A DNA stretch of 64,000 bases from Prorocentrum cordatum (Eukaryota > Sar > Dinophyceae > Prorocentrales > Prorocentraceae): NCBI GenBank assembly GCA_963575745.1, contig CAUYUJ010018896.1, forward strand, positions 110,957-174,956, in the 5' to 3' direction. The notes under the pieces were generated by a model. That model saw only the letters and a program-made list of their open reading frames with translations. It ran no database searches and had not been told where the DNA came from. The translations under genes and the position numbers were made by a program. This document shows, piece by piece, positions 20,430 to 29,989 of the stretch. Position 1 is the stretch's first letter; the number at the start of each line of letters is the position of its first letter.

Positions 20430-20597
20430 ACCAAACCACCCCAACCCAACCCGAAGGCCCCGATGTGCCCTCCATTTTCAGTGGGGCAGGGGTCGGGGAA
20501 CATTGAGAAAACACACGTGGAACCCGCACCCCCCAAAACCCAAAATTCGGCGAAATTCGGGTCCTCGGGTTGGGTTTGGGTGGTCTGGTAGGTACTG
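20430..20597. repeat. Inverted repeat of about 168 bp
   Basis: ACCAAACCACCCCAACCC on the left and GGGTTTGGGTGGTCTGGT on the right are imperfect inverted repeats about 110 bp apart, around an AT-richer centre. It could be a TIR element; no second copy was seen. Confidence 0.45.
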
Positions 20598-20796
20598 TCA
20601 GGTCTGCAATGGGCCCAGACCTCCTCTTGTCTTGCATCGCGACGTTTTTCCCGGGTCACGTTTCACCAGAGGATTCTGAAATATAGAGGTAACAAGGATT
20701 ATCACAGGTGAGTCCCACGAAGGGAGACGGGGAGCCCCTGGAACGCCGGTGCGGCCGGCCGTTTCGCCCGAGGCTGCTTCACAATGTATTATTAAG

Positions 20797-20941
20797 TCGG
20801 ACATGTCCCACTACAGGAGGAATATTCAAAAATAATCCCAAACTGGTCAGGAGACGATATGCTGGATTATTTGCTGACTATTTTTGAGTATTTTTGATTT
20901 TGCTCTTCCGCCTGTATGAGGACATGCCTGACCTAAATTTC
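20797..20941 (+). mobile_element. TCGGGCATGTCC-family TIR element, copy 1
   Basis: Begins TCGGACATGTCC and ends GGACATGCCTGA, 145 bp. The centre is AT-rich with GATTATTTGCTGAC. The subterminal block CTTCCGCCTGTATGAGG resembles that of the copy at 41825. Confidence 0.75.
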
Positions 20942-21389
20942 TTCGGGAATCGTGCTCGCGCCTCAATGCCGGCTTCTTGTTTGGGTCCGGGCGGTCACGA
21001 TTCTTGTTTGGTGCTTGCTGCATCTTTTCTGCGGCTTCCCAGCCTTCTCGACTCTTCACCTTTGCTGCTATTAGGGTTGCTTTGCCGAGGTATTGTTTCG
21101 TGAGGGACTCTTACGTCTTTTCTGAGGAGCTGGGCCTGCGCGGCGGTCTGGCGGCTAATTATGTGGCCGCCGTCGCCGCCCAGTCCCCACCTCGTCGTCA
21201 GCCGCGCGTCGTCTGGGCCTGCGCGGCGGGCTGCGGGCTACGTGGCCGCCGTCGCCGCCCCGTCGCCGCCTCGTCGCCACCCCTGCTCGATGCTGCCCGT
21301 CGCCGTCGCCGTCGCCGCTGGTAACTGAGCCCCAGTGGCGGTCCGACTGGCTCGTCGCTGCCCGTCGCCGCCGTCGCCGCGGGATTGAT

Positions 21390-21970
21390 TTGCATTGCAA
21401 TCGCATTGCTTGGCATTGTGTTGCATTGCTGTGCGCCGTATTGCATTGCGTTGCTCTATTTCGCATTGCTTGGCATTGCGATGCTTCTCTTGGCATGGGG
21501 CATGGCGTTGCAATACTTTGCATCGCATTGCATTGCTTTCCACTGATTTGCGCTGCCTTGCATTGCTTTGCATGTACTTTACATAGTTTGTCATTCCTGT
21601 GCATTGCTTCCCATTTCTTTACATTGCATTGCATTGTTGTGTATTGCTGGGCATTGCTTTGTATTGTTTCGCATCGCTTTACATTGCTTGACAGTGCTGG
21701 GTATTGCTTGGCATTGCTTTGCGTTGCTTCGCGTTGCCTTGTCTTGCTTGGCGTTGCTTGGCATTGATGTGCACTGTATTGCTCTGTGTCGCTTGGCATT
21801 GCTTTGCATTGCTTTGCTTTGCATTGCTGTGTATTGCTGGGCATTGCTTTGCAGTGCAATCGCATTGCTTTGCTTTGCATCGCTTTGCGTTGCTTGGCAT
21901 TGCGTTGCCTTGCTTTGCATCGCTTTGAATTGCTTTGCATTGGCTTGCATTGTGCTGAATTGCGTTGTAG
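21390..21970 (+). repeat. 10-bp minisatellite (GCATTGCTTT)n
   Basis: Nearly 600 bp of imperfect 10-bp units. It runs up to the first gag-like copy of element 2. A short stretch separates the two gag copies (24612-24650) and another lies beyond element 2 (31315-31425). Confidence 0.9.
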
Positions 21971-22351
21971 ATACTCATTAATGAAATAATGTTTGCTGTT
22001 TCGCAGCTTCTGGGTCCCCATTCGGTCTCGCCGCTGTGCCGCCTCGCCGCAGGTCTTGTGCTCTAAGGAGCGCGGGGCCCTTCGGGCCCCCTAGGCCCCC
22101 CATGGCTTGGGCCCACCCCTTCGCCCCTTCGCGGCCGCCAGCGCGGACCGCGGGCGATGGCGGGCTGATGGCGGCGCCCGCTGCGGGCGCGGGAGGCTTC
22201 GCGGCGCCCCCAGCGGGGGCAGCAGCTGCGCTGCCTGCGCCGCCGCGCCCCGCGGGCCGAGGCAAGGCCAAGGCGCGGGCCAAGCCCGTCGGAGGCCGCC
22301 GCGGCCGCGGCGCTGGGGCCGCCGCAGGCCGCGGCGCAGGCGCGGGCGCGC

Positions 22352-23000
22352 TTGCTGGTGGCGCCCCGCCCGCAGGGCCCGCCGCGGCGGATGGAGCTCG
22401 CGGTGGAGGACGCGGAGCTCGAGGCCGCGCGGCTGGCGGCGCCGCTGCGGCGGCCGCGGCGGCCGCAGGCGGCCCACCTGCCCCCGCCCCTGGCAGCCCA
22501 GGCGGAGCTGGAGGAGGCGCTGCTGGCGGGCCTCTGGCGCTCGCCGGCGGAGGCGCAGGCGCGGGGGCCCCTGCGGCCGCTGGGCCTGGCGCGGCAGCAG
22601 GCGGAGGAGCGGCCGCTGCCGGTGGAGGCCCCCCAACGTAGCCTGGCGGTCCGCCCGCCGCAGGCCCGCCCGCTGGAGGCTTGGTTCCCCCTGCGTGGGG
22701 CGGCGGTGCCGCGGCAGCCGTAGGAGGGCCTCTTGCAGGCGTTGGCGCTGGAGGCCCTGGCGCTCCTGGACTTGGAGCGGGGGCCCTCGGAGTGGGTGGC
22801 TACGGCGGCGCGGGCGCCCGGCCCCCTGCCCCAGTCGCGGCTGTCGGCGGCGCGGGCGCTGGGCCTCCAGCCGCACGCGGCGGTGGGCTGCTCGGCTGGG
22901 TTCCTGCAGCGGGCGCGGGCGCAGGCGTGCCAGCTGGTGGAGGCGGCCTCGGTCTGGCGGCGCCGCCTGGGGGCCCAGGGCCGTGGGTTCACGGCCCTTC
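22352..23000 (+). pseudogene. Element 2 gag-like N-terminal segment, copy 1 (in-frame TAG)
   Basis: This frame reads as an Ala/Leu/Arg/Gln-rich helical protein: RMELAVEDAELEAARLAAPL, then PPPLAAQAELEEALLAGLWR. A TAG at 22721-22723 is followed by more of the same type, LLQALALEALALLDLERGPS and EWVATAARAPGPLPQSRLSA, to about 23000, where the coding signal shifts by one frame. The same TAG is present in copy 2, so the stop predates the duplication or is read through. Long antisense and Gly/Ala frames over this stretch are compositional. Confidence 0.4.
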
Positions 23001-23721
23001 GAGCCCGATGGCCTACCAGAGGCTGGGCTTGTCGCCAGGATGCTTGCTGGAGGGGGTCACGCTGGATCAGTTTGGCAGTGCGGCTGGGACGGCGTTGTTT
23101 CAGATTCAAAGCGTTTGGCCTGGCGACGGCATGGGCTGCTTCGTGGAGGCCATTTTCATAGGGTGCGGCAGCGCCGCGTTGGCCCCGATGCTGGCGGGCA
23201 GTTTCACGAGCCTGGGCGGCGCGGTGCTCCACTGCACGCAGCAGGCGGGAGTGTGTGCGGGCTTGGTGCAGTGGCCTCACAGGTCGGTGCTGCACGTCGA
23301 GGCGTGCCGGATGCGGTCTCCCGCTAGCGTGACCGAGCCCTGGGCGCAGGCGCAGCTTCAGGGTCGCGTGAACGCGACGGCCCCAGGCGGGGTGCCGGCC
23401 TCTGCGCTGGAGAATGGCGACTCGAGCGGCCAGCCGACCCAGCACGACCTGCAGAAGAATATTGCGGAGCTGAAGCGGCGCCTGCAGCAGAAGCGCGGGG
23501 TGGGCGAGACGCTGGCCGACCGCGCGGAGGCAGCGCTGACGGGGTCGAGGCGAGGAGCGACACGTCGGAAGCGGCGCCGCAGGAGCTCGGACAGCAGTTC
23601 AGGAGGCTCGGCGGTTTTTGACGGCGCCCCACACGTCGATTCAGGCCGCAGGGTAGCTCATCTCGCTCGCGAGGCGCCTGGCGCCTTGCTCGCCAGCGGG
23701 ATGGAACAGATCAGACGCTAG
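22681..23721 (+). CDS. Element 2 gag-like protein, copy 1
   Basis: An open frame of 346 codons. The first 110 are Gly/Ala/Pro-rich and probably not real coding. From MAYQRLGLSPGCLLEGVTLD (about 23009) the composition becomes protein-like, with FVEAIFIGCGSAALAPMLAG, then a Cys/His-containing stretch (VLHCTQQAGVC, VLHVEACRM), then a coiled-coil-like helix LQKNIAELKRRLQQKR and a basic-Ser region RRKRRRRSSDSSS. It ends GALLASGMEQIRR. This layout fits a retroelement gag-like protein that would bind RNA or DNA. The frame continues in spirit in the next ORF, 10 bp downstream. Confidence 0.5.
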   Translation: MVPPAWGGGAAAAVGGPLAGVGAGGPGAPGLGAGALGVGGYGGAGARPPAPVAAVGGAGAGPPAARGGGLLGWVPAAGAGAGVPAGGGGLGLAAPPGGPGPWVHGPSSPMAYQRLGLSPGCLLEGVTLDQFGSAAGTALFQIQSVWPGDGMGCFVEAIFIGCGSAALAPMLAGSFTSLGGAVLHCTQQAGVCAGLVQWPHRSVLHVEACRMRSPASVTEPWAQAQLQGRVNATAPGGVPASALENGDSSGQPTQHDLQKNIAELKRRLQQKRGVGETLADRAEAALTGSRRGATRRKRRRRSSDSSSGGSAVFDGAPHVDSGRRVAHLAREAPGALLASGMEQIRR

Positions 23722-23731
23722 CTCGCTCGGC

Positions 23732-24643
23732 GTGAGGGGGGCGGCCCCACATTCCAGCCTGGACGAGCTCGCAGCTTCCGTGGTGCAGTACATCACCAGC
23801 GTGTGGCACGGACACCATTCTCAGAACGATATGGGAGTTCGCAACGTGCGAGAGATGAGGACAGCGGGAGAGTGCCTGGACGCCCTACTCCGAGGAGAGT
23901 TGGATCACCTCGAAGATCTTCTGATGCAGCGGCTGAAGGCGATCGAGCAAGCCATCAAGGACGGTCACTGGCAGGTGGCGCAGCACTTGGAGCTCTGCGA
24001 CGATCTGAGCGTTGGCCTAGCACGTCAGGAGGAGGTGCACGACGCGGTGAGCAAGCGCGGGAGGACGCACGGCCTGGCGGAGAGCGTCGCCAAGGCCAAG
24101 AAAGGCAGTGGCAGTGCCGAAAAGGGGTCAGGCCGAGAGGGAGGCGCGCAGCCCAGGACGCCACCCTCAGAGGCCACCCCCAGCACCTGGCAACTTCCAG
24201 CGGAAGAACGGCCACCCCAAGAAGAACTCGCTGGTGAACCACGAGAGGGCCTCGAGGAAGGCTCGGTGGGCTCGTTGGAGAGAGCGGAAGCGATCCGCTC
24301 TAGCCGCCGCTGCAGCACCCCCTCGCAGCCCCACGCCAGAGGCGCGTCCCAGCAGGCCTGCAGCGGCTCAGCTGCCTGCAGCCCCCCTCGCCTGGGTCGC
24401 CCGCGAGCGTGGTGCGCGGAGCCGTCAGCCCTGGCCCCGATAGGCGGCCGACCTTCCGAGCGCCGACAGGGGGCGGCCAGGCGGTCCGCTTCGCCCATTC
24501 GGCGCGCGCACTTCGCCGACGACCGGGGGTCGCGCGCCGCCTGCCGCCCCCCTCCCCCCCGCGCTTCCAAGGACACGCCGCCTCGGAAACCGAAGGGAAG
24601 CGGGAAGTTTTTAATTGCTTTGCATTGGCTTGCATTGTGCTGA
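23732..24643 (+). CDS. Element 2 gag-like C-terminal part, copy 1
   Basis: About 300 codons. Residues 10-120 are well structured: SVVQYITSVWHGHHSQNDMG, then REMRTAGECLDALLRGELDH, LMQRLKAIEQAIKDGHWQVA, then AQHLELCDDLSVGLARQEEV. This is of the kind seen downstream of gag cores in dinoflagellate elements as I remember them. After about residue 130 (AKAKKGSGSAEKG) it becomes Pro/Ser/Arg-rich, and other frames look equally plausible (NFQRKNGHPKKNSLVNHE in another frame). The ORF ends in the GCATTGC junction of the duplication, so copy 1 has lost its continuation into the polymerase. Confidence 0.5.
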   Translation: MRGAAPHSSLDELAASVVQYITSVWHGHHSQNDMGVRNVREMRTAGECLDALLRGELDHLEDLLMQRLKAIEQAIKDGHWQVAQHLELCDDLSVGLARQEEVHDAVSKRGRTHGLAESVAKAKKGSGSAEKGSGREGGAQPRTPPSEATPSTWQLPAEERPPQEELAGEPREGLEEGSVGSLERAEAIRSSRRCSTPSQPHARGASQQACSGSAACSPPRLGRPRAWCAEPSALAPIGGRPSERRQGAARRSASPIRRAHFADDRGSRAACRPPPPRASKDTPPRKPKGSGKFLIALHWLALC

Positions 24644-25027
24644 ATTGCGTTGTAGATACTCATTAATGAAATAATGTTTGCTGTTTCGCAGCTTCTGGGT
24701 CCCCCTTCGGTCTCGCCGCTGTGCCGCCTCGCCGCAGGTCTTGTGCTCTAAGGAGTGCGGGGCCCTTCGGGCCCCCTGGGCCCCCCATGGCTTGGGCCCA
24801 CCCCTTCGCCCCTTCGCGGCCGCCAGCGCGGACCGCGGGCGATGGCGGGCTGATGGCGGCGCCCGCTGCGGGCGCGGGAGGCTTCGCGGCGCCCCCAGCG
24901 GGGGCAGCAGCTGCGCTGCCTGCGCCGCCGCGCCCCGCGGGCCGAGGCAAGCCAAGGCGCGGGCCAAGCCCGTCGGAGGCCGCCGCGCCGCGGGCCGCCG
25001 CAGGCCGCGGCGCAGGCGCGGGCGCGC

Positions 25028-25680
25028 TTGCTGGTGGCGCCCCGCCCGCAGGGCCTGCCGCGGCGGCTGGAGCTCGCGGTGGAGGACGCGGAGCTCGAGG
25101 CCGCGCGGCTGGCGGCGCCGCTGTGGCGGCCGCGGCGGCCGCAGGCGGCCCACCTGCCCCCGCCCCTGGCAGCCCAGGCGGAGCTGGAGGAGGCGCTGCT
25201 GGCGGGCCTCTGGCGCTCGCCGGCGGAGGCGCAGGCGCGGGGGCCCCTGCGGCCGCTGGGCCTGGCGCGGCAGCAGGCGGAGGAGCGGCCGCTGCCGGTG
25301 GAGGCCCCCCAACGTAGCCTGGCGGTCCGCCCGCCGCAGGCCCGCCCGCTGGAGGCTTGGTTCCCCCTGCGTGGGGCGGCGGTGCCGCGGCAGCCGTAGG
25401 AGGGCCTCTTGCAGGCGTTGGCGCTGGAGGCCCTGGCGCTCCTGGACTTGGAGCGGGGGCCCTCGGAGTGGGTGGCTACGGCGGCGCGGGCGCCCGGCCC
25501 CCTGCCCCAGTCGCGGCTGTCGGCGGCGCGGGCGCTGGGCCTCCAGCCGCACGCGGCGGTGGGCTGCTCGGCTGGGTTCCTGCAGCGGGCGCGGGCGCAG
25601 GCGTGCCAGCCGGTGGAGGCGGCCTCGGTCTGGCGGCGCCGCCTGGGGGCCCAGGGCCGTGGGTTCACGGCCCTTCGAGC
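25028..25680 (+). pseudogene. Element 2 gag-like N-terminal segment, copy 2 (in-frame TAG)
   Basis: Counterpart of 22352-23000, with the same TAG (25397-25399) and the same frame change near 25670. A few substitutions separate the copies (for example Arg to Trp in the first third). Confidence 0.4.
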
Positions 25681-26397
25681 CCGATGGCCTACCAGAGGCT
25701 GGGCTTGTCGCCAGGATGCTTGCTGGAGGGGGTCACGCTGGATCAGTTTGGCAGTGCGGCTGGGACGGCGTTGTTTCAGATTCAAAGCGTTTGGCCTGGC
25801 GACGGCATGGGCTGCTTCGTGGAGGCCATTTTCATAGGGTGCGGCAGCGCCGCGTTGGCCCCGATGCTGGCGGGCAGTTTCACGAGCCTGGGCGGCGCGG
25901 TGCTCCACTGCGCGCAGCAGGCGGGAGTGTGTGCGGGCTTGGTGCAGTGGCCTCAGAGGTCGGTGCTGCACGTCGAGGCGTGCCGGATGCGGTCTCCCGC
26001 TAGCGTGACCGAGCCCTGGGCGCAGGCGCAGCTTCAGGGTCGCGTGAACGCGACGGCCCCAGGCGGGGTGCCCGCCTCTGCGCTGGAGAATGGCGACTCG
26101 AGCGGCCAGCCGACCCATCGTGACCTGCAGAAGAATATTGCGGAGCTGAAGCGGCGGCTGCAGCAGAAGCGCGGGGTGGGCGAGACGCTGGCCGACCGCG
26201 CGGAGGCAGCGCTGACGGGGTCGAGACGAGGAGCGACACGTCGGAAGCGGCGCCGCAGGAGCTCGGACAGCAGTTCAGGAGGCTCGGCGGTTTTTGACGG
26301 CGCCCCACACGTCGATTCAGGCCGCAGGATAGCTCATCTCGCTCGAGAGTCGCCTGGCGCCTTGCTCGCCAGCGGGATGGAACAGATCCGACGCTAG
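25357..26397 (+). CDS. Element 2 gag-like protein, copy 2
   Basis: Counterpart of 22681-23721, again 346 codons and without frame-breaking changes. Only a handful of residues differ, such as CTQQ to CAQQ and REAPG to RESPG. Retention of one open frame in both copies, with mostly single substitutions, indicates either a recent duplication or homogenisation. This copy is the one joined to the downstream reverse transcriptase. Confidence 0.5.
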   Translation: MVPPAWGGGAAAAVGGPLAGVGAGGPGAPGLGAGALGVGGYGGAGARPPAPVAAVGGAGAGPPAARGGGLLGWVPAAGAGAGVPAGGGGLGLAAPPGGPGPWVHGPSSPMAYQRLGLSPGCLLEGVTLDQFGSAAGTALFQIQSVWPGDGMGCFVEAIFIGCGSAALAPMLAGSFTSLGGAVLHCAQQAGVCAGLVQWPQRSVLHVEACRMRSPASVTEPWAQAQLQGRVNATAPGGVPASALENGDSSGQPTHRDLQKNIAELKRRLQQKRGVGETLADRAEAALTGSRRGATRRKRRRRSSDSSSGGSAVFDGAPHVDSGRRIAHLARESPGALLASGMEQIRR

Positions 26398-26398
26398 C

Positions 26399-27400
26399 TT
26401 GCTCGGCGTGGGGGGGGCGGCCCCAGATTTCAGCCTGGGCGAGCTCGCAGCTTCCGCGGTGCAGTACGTCACCAGCGTGTGGCACGGACACCATTCTCAG
26501 AGCGATATGGGAGTTCGCAACGCGCGAGAGATGAGGACAGTGGGAGAGTGCCTGGACGCCCTACTCCGAGGAGAGTTGGATCACCTCGAAGATGAAGCGC
26601 TCTGATGCAGCGGCTGAAGGCGATCGGGCAGGCCACCAAGGACGGTCACTGGCAGGTGGCGCAGCACTTGGAGCTCTGCGACGATCTGAGCGTTAGCACG
26701 TCAGGAGGAGGTGCACGACGCGGCGAGCAAGCGCGGGAGGACGCACGGCCTGGCGGAGAGCGTCGCCAAGGCCAAGAAAGGCAGTGGCAGCGCCGAAAAA
26801 GGGGTCAGGCCGAGAGGGAGGCGCGCAGCCCAGGACGCCACCTTCAGAGGCCACCCCCAGCACCTGGCAACTTCCAGCGGAAGAACGGCCACCCCAAGAA
26901 GAACTCGCTGGTGAACCACGAGAGGGCCTCGAGGAAGGCTCGGTGGGCTCGTTGGAGAGAGCGGAAGCGATCCGCTCTAGCCGCCGCTGCAGCGCCCCCT
27001 CACAGCCCCGCGCCAGAGGCGCGTCCCAGCAGGCCTGCAGCGGCTCAGCTGCCTGCAGCCCCCCTCGCCCGGGTCGCCCGCGGGCGCGTTGCGCGGAGCC
27101 GTCAGCCCTGGCCCCGACAGGCGGCCGACCTTCCGAGCGCCGACAGGGGGCGGCCATGCGGTCTGCTTCGCCCACTCGGCGCGCGCACTTCGCCGACGAC
27201 CGGGAGTCACGCGCCGCCTGCCGCCCCCCCCCCCCCCGCGCCTCCAAGGACACGCCGTCTCGGAAACCGAAGGGAAGCGGGAAGTCATTCGGGGCGGGGG
27301 GGGGCAAAAGTCGAAGAAGGGCAAGGGTTCAGGCAAGACGGGCAAGCCCAAGGGCGGCAAAGGAGGGGGCAAGGCCGCGTCACGAGGCAGAGGGTGGAGC
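26399..27400 (+). pseudogene. Element 2 gag-like C-terminal part, copy 2 (frameshifted)
   Basis: Equivalent to 23732-24643. Relative to copy 1 there is a 5-bp insertion at about 26592 (GATGAAGCGCTCTG), which ends the first ORF at 26605, and a compensating 5-bp loss near 26693 (CGTTAGCACG), after which the frame ARQEEV-type sequence resumes with HDAASKRGRTHGLAESVAKA. Past the duplication end it leads into a Lys/Gly-rich nucleic-acid-binding stretch, QKSKKGKGSGKTGKPKGGKG (27300-27365). Confidence 0.55.
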
Positions 27401-27439
27401 CGCGCGCGATGGACGCCGAGGCGATCGAAGCGCCGTCCG

Positions 27440-28225
27440 AGTCGGAGGCAGCTGGAGCGCCATCGGAAGCTGCCGACGCGTTTTGGACTACCGCCCTCCA
27501 AGTGGAGAAGCCCGTTTCGGATCGAGAAGGATATGCCCAGAGCGAGAGTGATCGCGCTACTCGAGCAGCACCTCAAGGAGACCCCCGACCTGCTCGGGGA
27601 CCTGTCTCCCCTGAGCGGATCTCGCCCCCTGTGCCGCTGCGGGTCGGACCAGGCCTGCCATGGCGACGTGCTCATCGAGAAGTGGGAGGTGCGCTTCAAG
27701 TATCCATATGTGTGGCGTGCGTGGCAGGTGCGCATCGACAACCTGGGCACCCTCGAGATTGCCGATTGGTGGCATGCCGCTCAGTTTCGAGACAGTGGTT
27801 TGAGCGAGGCCGCCAACATAGCCCGCAACATGTACTGCGAGCACGGGGTGCCGAGGAGCGAGCAGAAGGCCGTGCTCCGCGATGCAGACCCAGTCCCTCG
27901 GCGAGGCCGCCAGTGGAGCGCGAGGCACCATCGGCTCTCCTGCCGACTTTGTTCGGCGGCTGCTCTCCCTCGCCCTTGCCGCGTTCAGGAGGGGCACCGC
28001 CGCGCAGAAGTGGGCGCAGATCTTAGCTGGACGTTGGGCAAGCTGCTTGCTCTTCAGGCGTGCGTCCATGATGTGCTTCCCGCAGTTGTGGCGTTCCCCG
28101 CCTCGCATTGGAGGGGCAGCGCCGCTGCCGAGAAAGATGCGCGAGGAGCCGATGTCCGCGCTGACGCTGGTTCCCTTGTTGCGCTGCGACCTGAGGGCGC
28201 CCATCAGCGGTTTAGTCACGGTATC
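27440..28225 (+). pseudogene. Element 2: reverse transcriptase remnant (C-terminal palm and thumb)
   Basis: RT would copy the element RNA into DNA. The fingers and first Asp box are not visible. What remains: VWRAWQVRIDNLGTLEIADW (27706-27765), where RIDN stands in the place of the usual Y-V/I-D-D/N catalytic box, so the box is degenerate. Then come the thumb-like FRDSGLSEAANIARNMYCEH and GVPRSEQKAVLRDADP. The frame then changes (near 27885) to LGEAASGARGTIGSPADFVR and the connection-like KWAQILAGRWASCLLFRRAS. Recognition rests on the order and spacing of these blocks. Confidence 0.6.
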
Positions 28226-28330
28226 CGACGCCAGCATGCAGCGAGGCGCGGTCTGCAGGTCAGTGCGACTCCGCGCGGATGGAGCGGCCGTTGCGCGAGC
28301 GACCAGCCGCCGCCTCGCGACGGAGTTCCG
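28150..28330 (+). pseudogene. Element 2: RNase H, first part
   Basis: ALTLVPLLRCDLRAPISGLV, then TVSDASMQRGAVCRSVRLRA: the first RNase H strand with its catalytic Asp in DAS at 28228-28236. In elements 1 and 3 the same DAS box opens the RNase H. Here, instead of proceeding to the Glu helix, the frame goes into a methyltransferase motif within about 35 codons. The rest of RNase H is found 1.3 kb downstream. Confidence 0.65.
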
Positions 28331-29460
28331 CGACGAGGTTGTGCTTCTCTCGCTTTCCGACGGCATCGGAGGAGCAAGGCGCGCCTGGGTCTTGAATTGA
28401 CGCCAGCGCTCTTTGTGTCCGCAGAGATTGACTCCGAGGCGAAGCGGGTGACAATGTATTTTTGGTCCGGCGTCCTGGACGCAGGAGATGCGCAGTCGTT
28501 CGGGCATGCGGAGGCGGTCGCGATCCGTGAGAGAGCTCCTAATGCAAAGTGAATTATGATGATGGCTGGGAGCCCTTGCAGCGACCTGGCCCGCATCAGT
28601 GTAGAGCGCGAGGGCTTACAAGGCCGTCGCTCCAAGCTGTTCTTTGAGATAGGGCGCGATCAGTCTTTGATCGAGGAGGTGGTGAGCGACTTATGTTCGG
28701 TCGTTTGCCTGAGAGAACGCGGCCTCGATGGGCGCGGAAGCTAGAGTTCAAATGTCGACTCGCATCGGATTCCAGCCATTACGTATTTCAGCCAGCGCTG
28801 TTTCCCATTGCGAACGGGATCGCCTTTGTTGGATCGATGAGACGCTGCATTGCAACTGGCAGGGAGACGTGCGCCTGAATGACAACGTGGAGGAAGTCTG
28901 CATGCCTGGAGGTCCGGGTCCAGTCAGCCGTTGTCTCGGCGTTGGCTTGAAGTGACACGGAGACGTTGATGACAATTTCCGCTTACCTACATTTTACGAT
29001 GTGTTCCTCGTTGAGCTCCTGGGAAATCTCCGACTGGTCTTCAGAGATGTTCTCAGGCGGAGCTCCGAAGGTGGCAGGAGTTCAACTACTGCCATGCGCC
29101 GTGCCAGTTCTAAGACTTCAGCTGCATCGAGGAGCCTAGCGGCGCCCGAAGACTCCCCAACAGTATTGAAAGAGAGCTCCTTTTAGACTTCCTGCCTGGA
29201 CGCACCATCACTGCTCGGATGGCCAGGGCCCGAAAGCTTGAAAAGGCAGATCTCGAGACATGCCGCTGCGCCCTGCTGGGTAACAGTTTCCAGTGTGCTG
29301 TCGTTGCCTGGATCGTGTCGCACTGGGCCGTAAAGGCAGGCTACCTGCACGAGGTGTCCTCCATCGAGCAGATGCGCGAAGTCGGTGGGGGCGCCGCCAT
29401 AGCCGACGCCTCGGTCAGTGTGCACAAAGCTGGTCAGGAAGATGGCATCGTTGTCCGTCA
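28330..29460 (+). pseudogene. Element 2: C5-cytosine DNA methyltransferase domain
   Basis: Motifs of a cytosine-5 methyltransferase appear in order, but across frameshifts and at least two in-frame stops. Motif I is VVLLSLSDGIGGARRAW (28340-28385), with Ser for the usual Phe. VSAEIDSEAKRV (28417) is the second cofactor loop. The catalytic PC box is AGSPCSDLARISV (28564-28600), followed by EGLQGRRSKLFFEIGR, which recalls the DNMT3 type. SAVSHCERDRLCWID (about 28800) is motif VIII-like. ERELLLDFLPGRT precedes the closing ALLGNSFQCAVVAWIV (29272-29315). The stops include TGA at 28550-28552 and TAA near 29116. It would have methylated DNA, but is now inactive. Confidence 0.75.
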
Positions 29461-29559
29461 GCACGAGTTGGAGGGCGAGGGCGCCGCCCACGACCCAAGC
29501 ATCGCGATCGTGGAAGAGTTGGCGCGACGCGCAGAGGCACGAGGAAGCGACATCAGGCT

Positions 29560-29945
29560 TGACACCTTCGAGGCCATGCGGCCTGATCTTTGGCCGCGCC
29601 GCCCGGTCAGTGTGGCTCGGTGGACCTGGGAGGCCACGGCGATCTTGGACTGGAAGCAAGCCTCGCACATCACAGATCTAGAGGTGCGAGCGACGCTGGG
29701 AGCTTTGAGATGGAGATTCAGGTCGTCGCACCACCTGCGGACACGCTTTTGTTTCTTGATGGGTTCTCAGGCTGGCCTTGGAGTTATCGCCCGAGGCCGT
29801 TCGTCGTCTCACTTGCTGCGTATAACAGTTCGAAGCATTGGTGCTCTTATCTTGGCTTCTCTTGCTCGCCCAGTGTACGGCTACACAGAAACCGACTGAC
29901 CCCCCCTGGAAAATCCGTCGAGGGGAGCGGCGGAAGCGCATGAGT
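29560..29945 (+). pseudogene. Element 2: RNase H, second part
   Basis: Continues the RNase H begun at 28150: SVARWTWEATAILDWKQASH, then ITDLEVRATLGALRWR with the catalytic Glu (about 29680), then RFCFLMGSQAGLGVIARGRS where Gly has replaced the usual Asp, and YGYTETD, a TGA stop (29897-29899), then PPLENPSRG in the place of the final NPAD-x-SR. The stop and the lost Asp make it inactive. Its frame also contains the end of the methyltransferase, so the two were one polyprotein. Confidence 0.7.
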
Positions 29946-29989
29946 AACCATGCCGGCACGAGGAGCGAGAAGAGTTAGAGCAGCACAAT

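Larger units (their letters stand above)
21930..24609 (+). repeat. 2.68-kb tandem duplication, copy 1
   Basis: From the end of the GCATTGC array through the gag-like region to CCGAAGGGAAGCGGGAAG. The offset to copy 2 is 2685 bp at the left end. The copies are almost identical, with scattered substitutions and a few small indels. Confidence 0.9.
24612..27286 (+). repeat. 2.68-kb tandem duplication, copy 2
   Basis: Starts in TTAATTGCTTTGCATTGG and continues as copy 1 to CGAAGGGAAGCGGGAAG. Here it passes into TCATTCGGGGCGGGGGG and on to the polymerase region. The junction with copy 1 is made of GCATTGC-type sequence. Confidence 0.9.

Noticed and set aside
21390-21970. CRISPR-like or telomere-like array.
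   Set aside because: Units are 10 bp, degenerate and without spacers. They are not a TTTAGGG-type telomere repeat, and CRISPR is not expected in this genome.
22063-23445. Minus-strand ORF of 460 codons (and its twin at 24748-26118).
   Set aside because: It is antisense to the gag-like frame. Its Arg/Ala/Gly composition is what GC-rich DNA gives, and the twin exists only because the region is duplicated.
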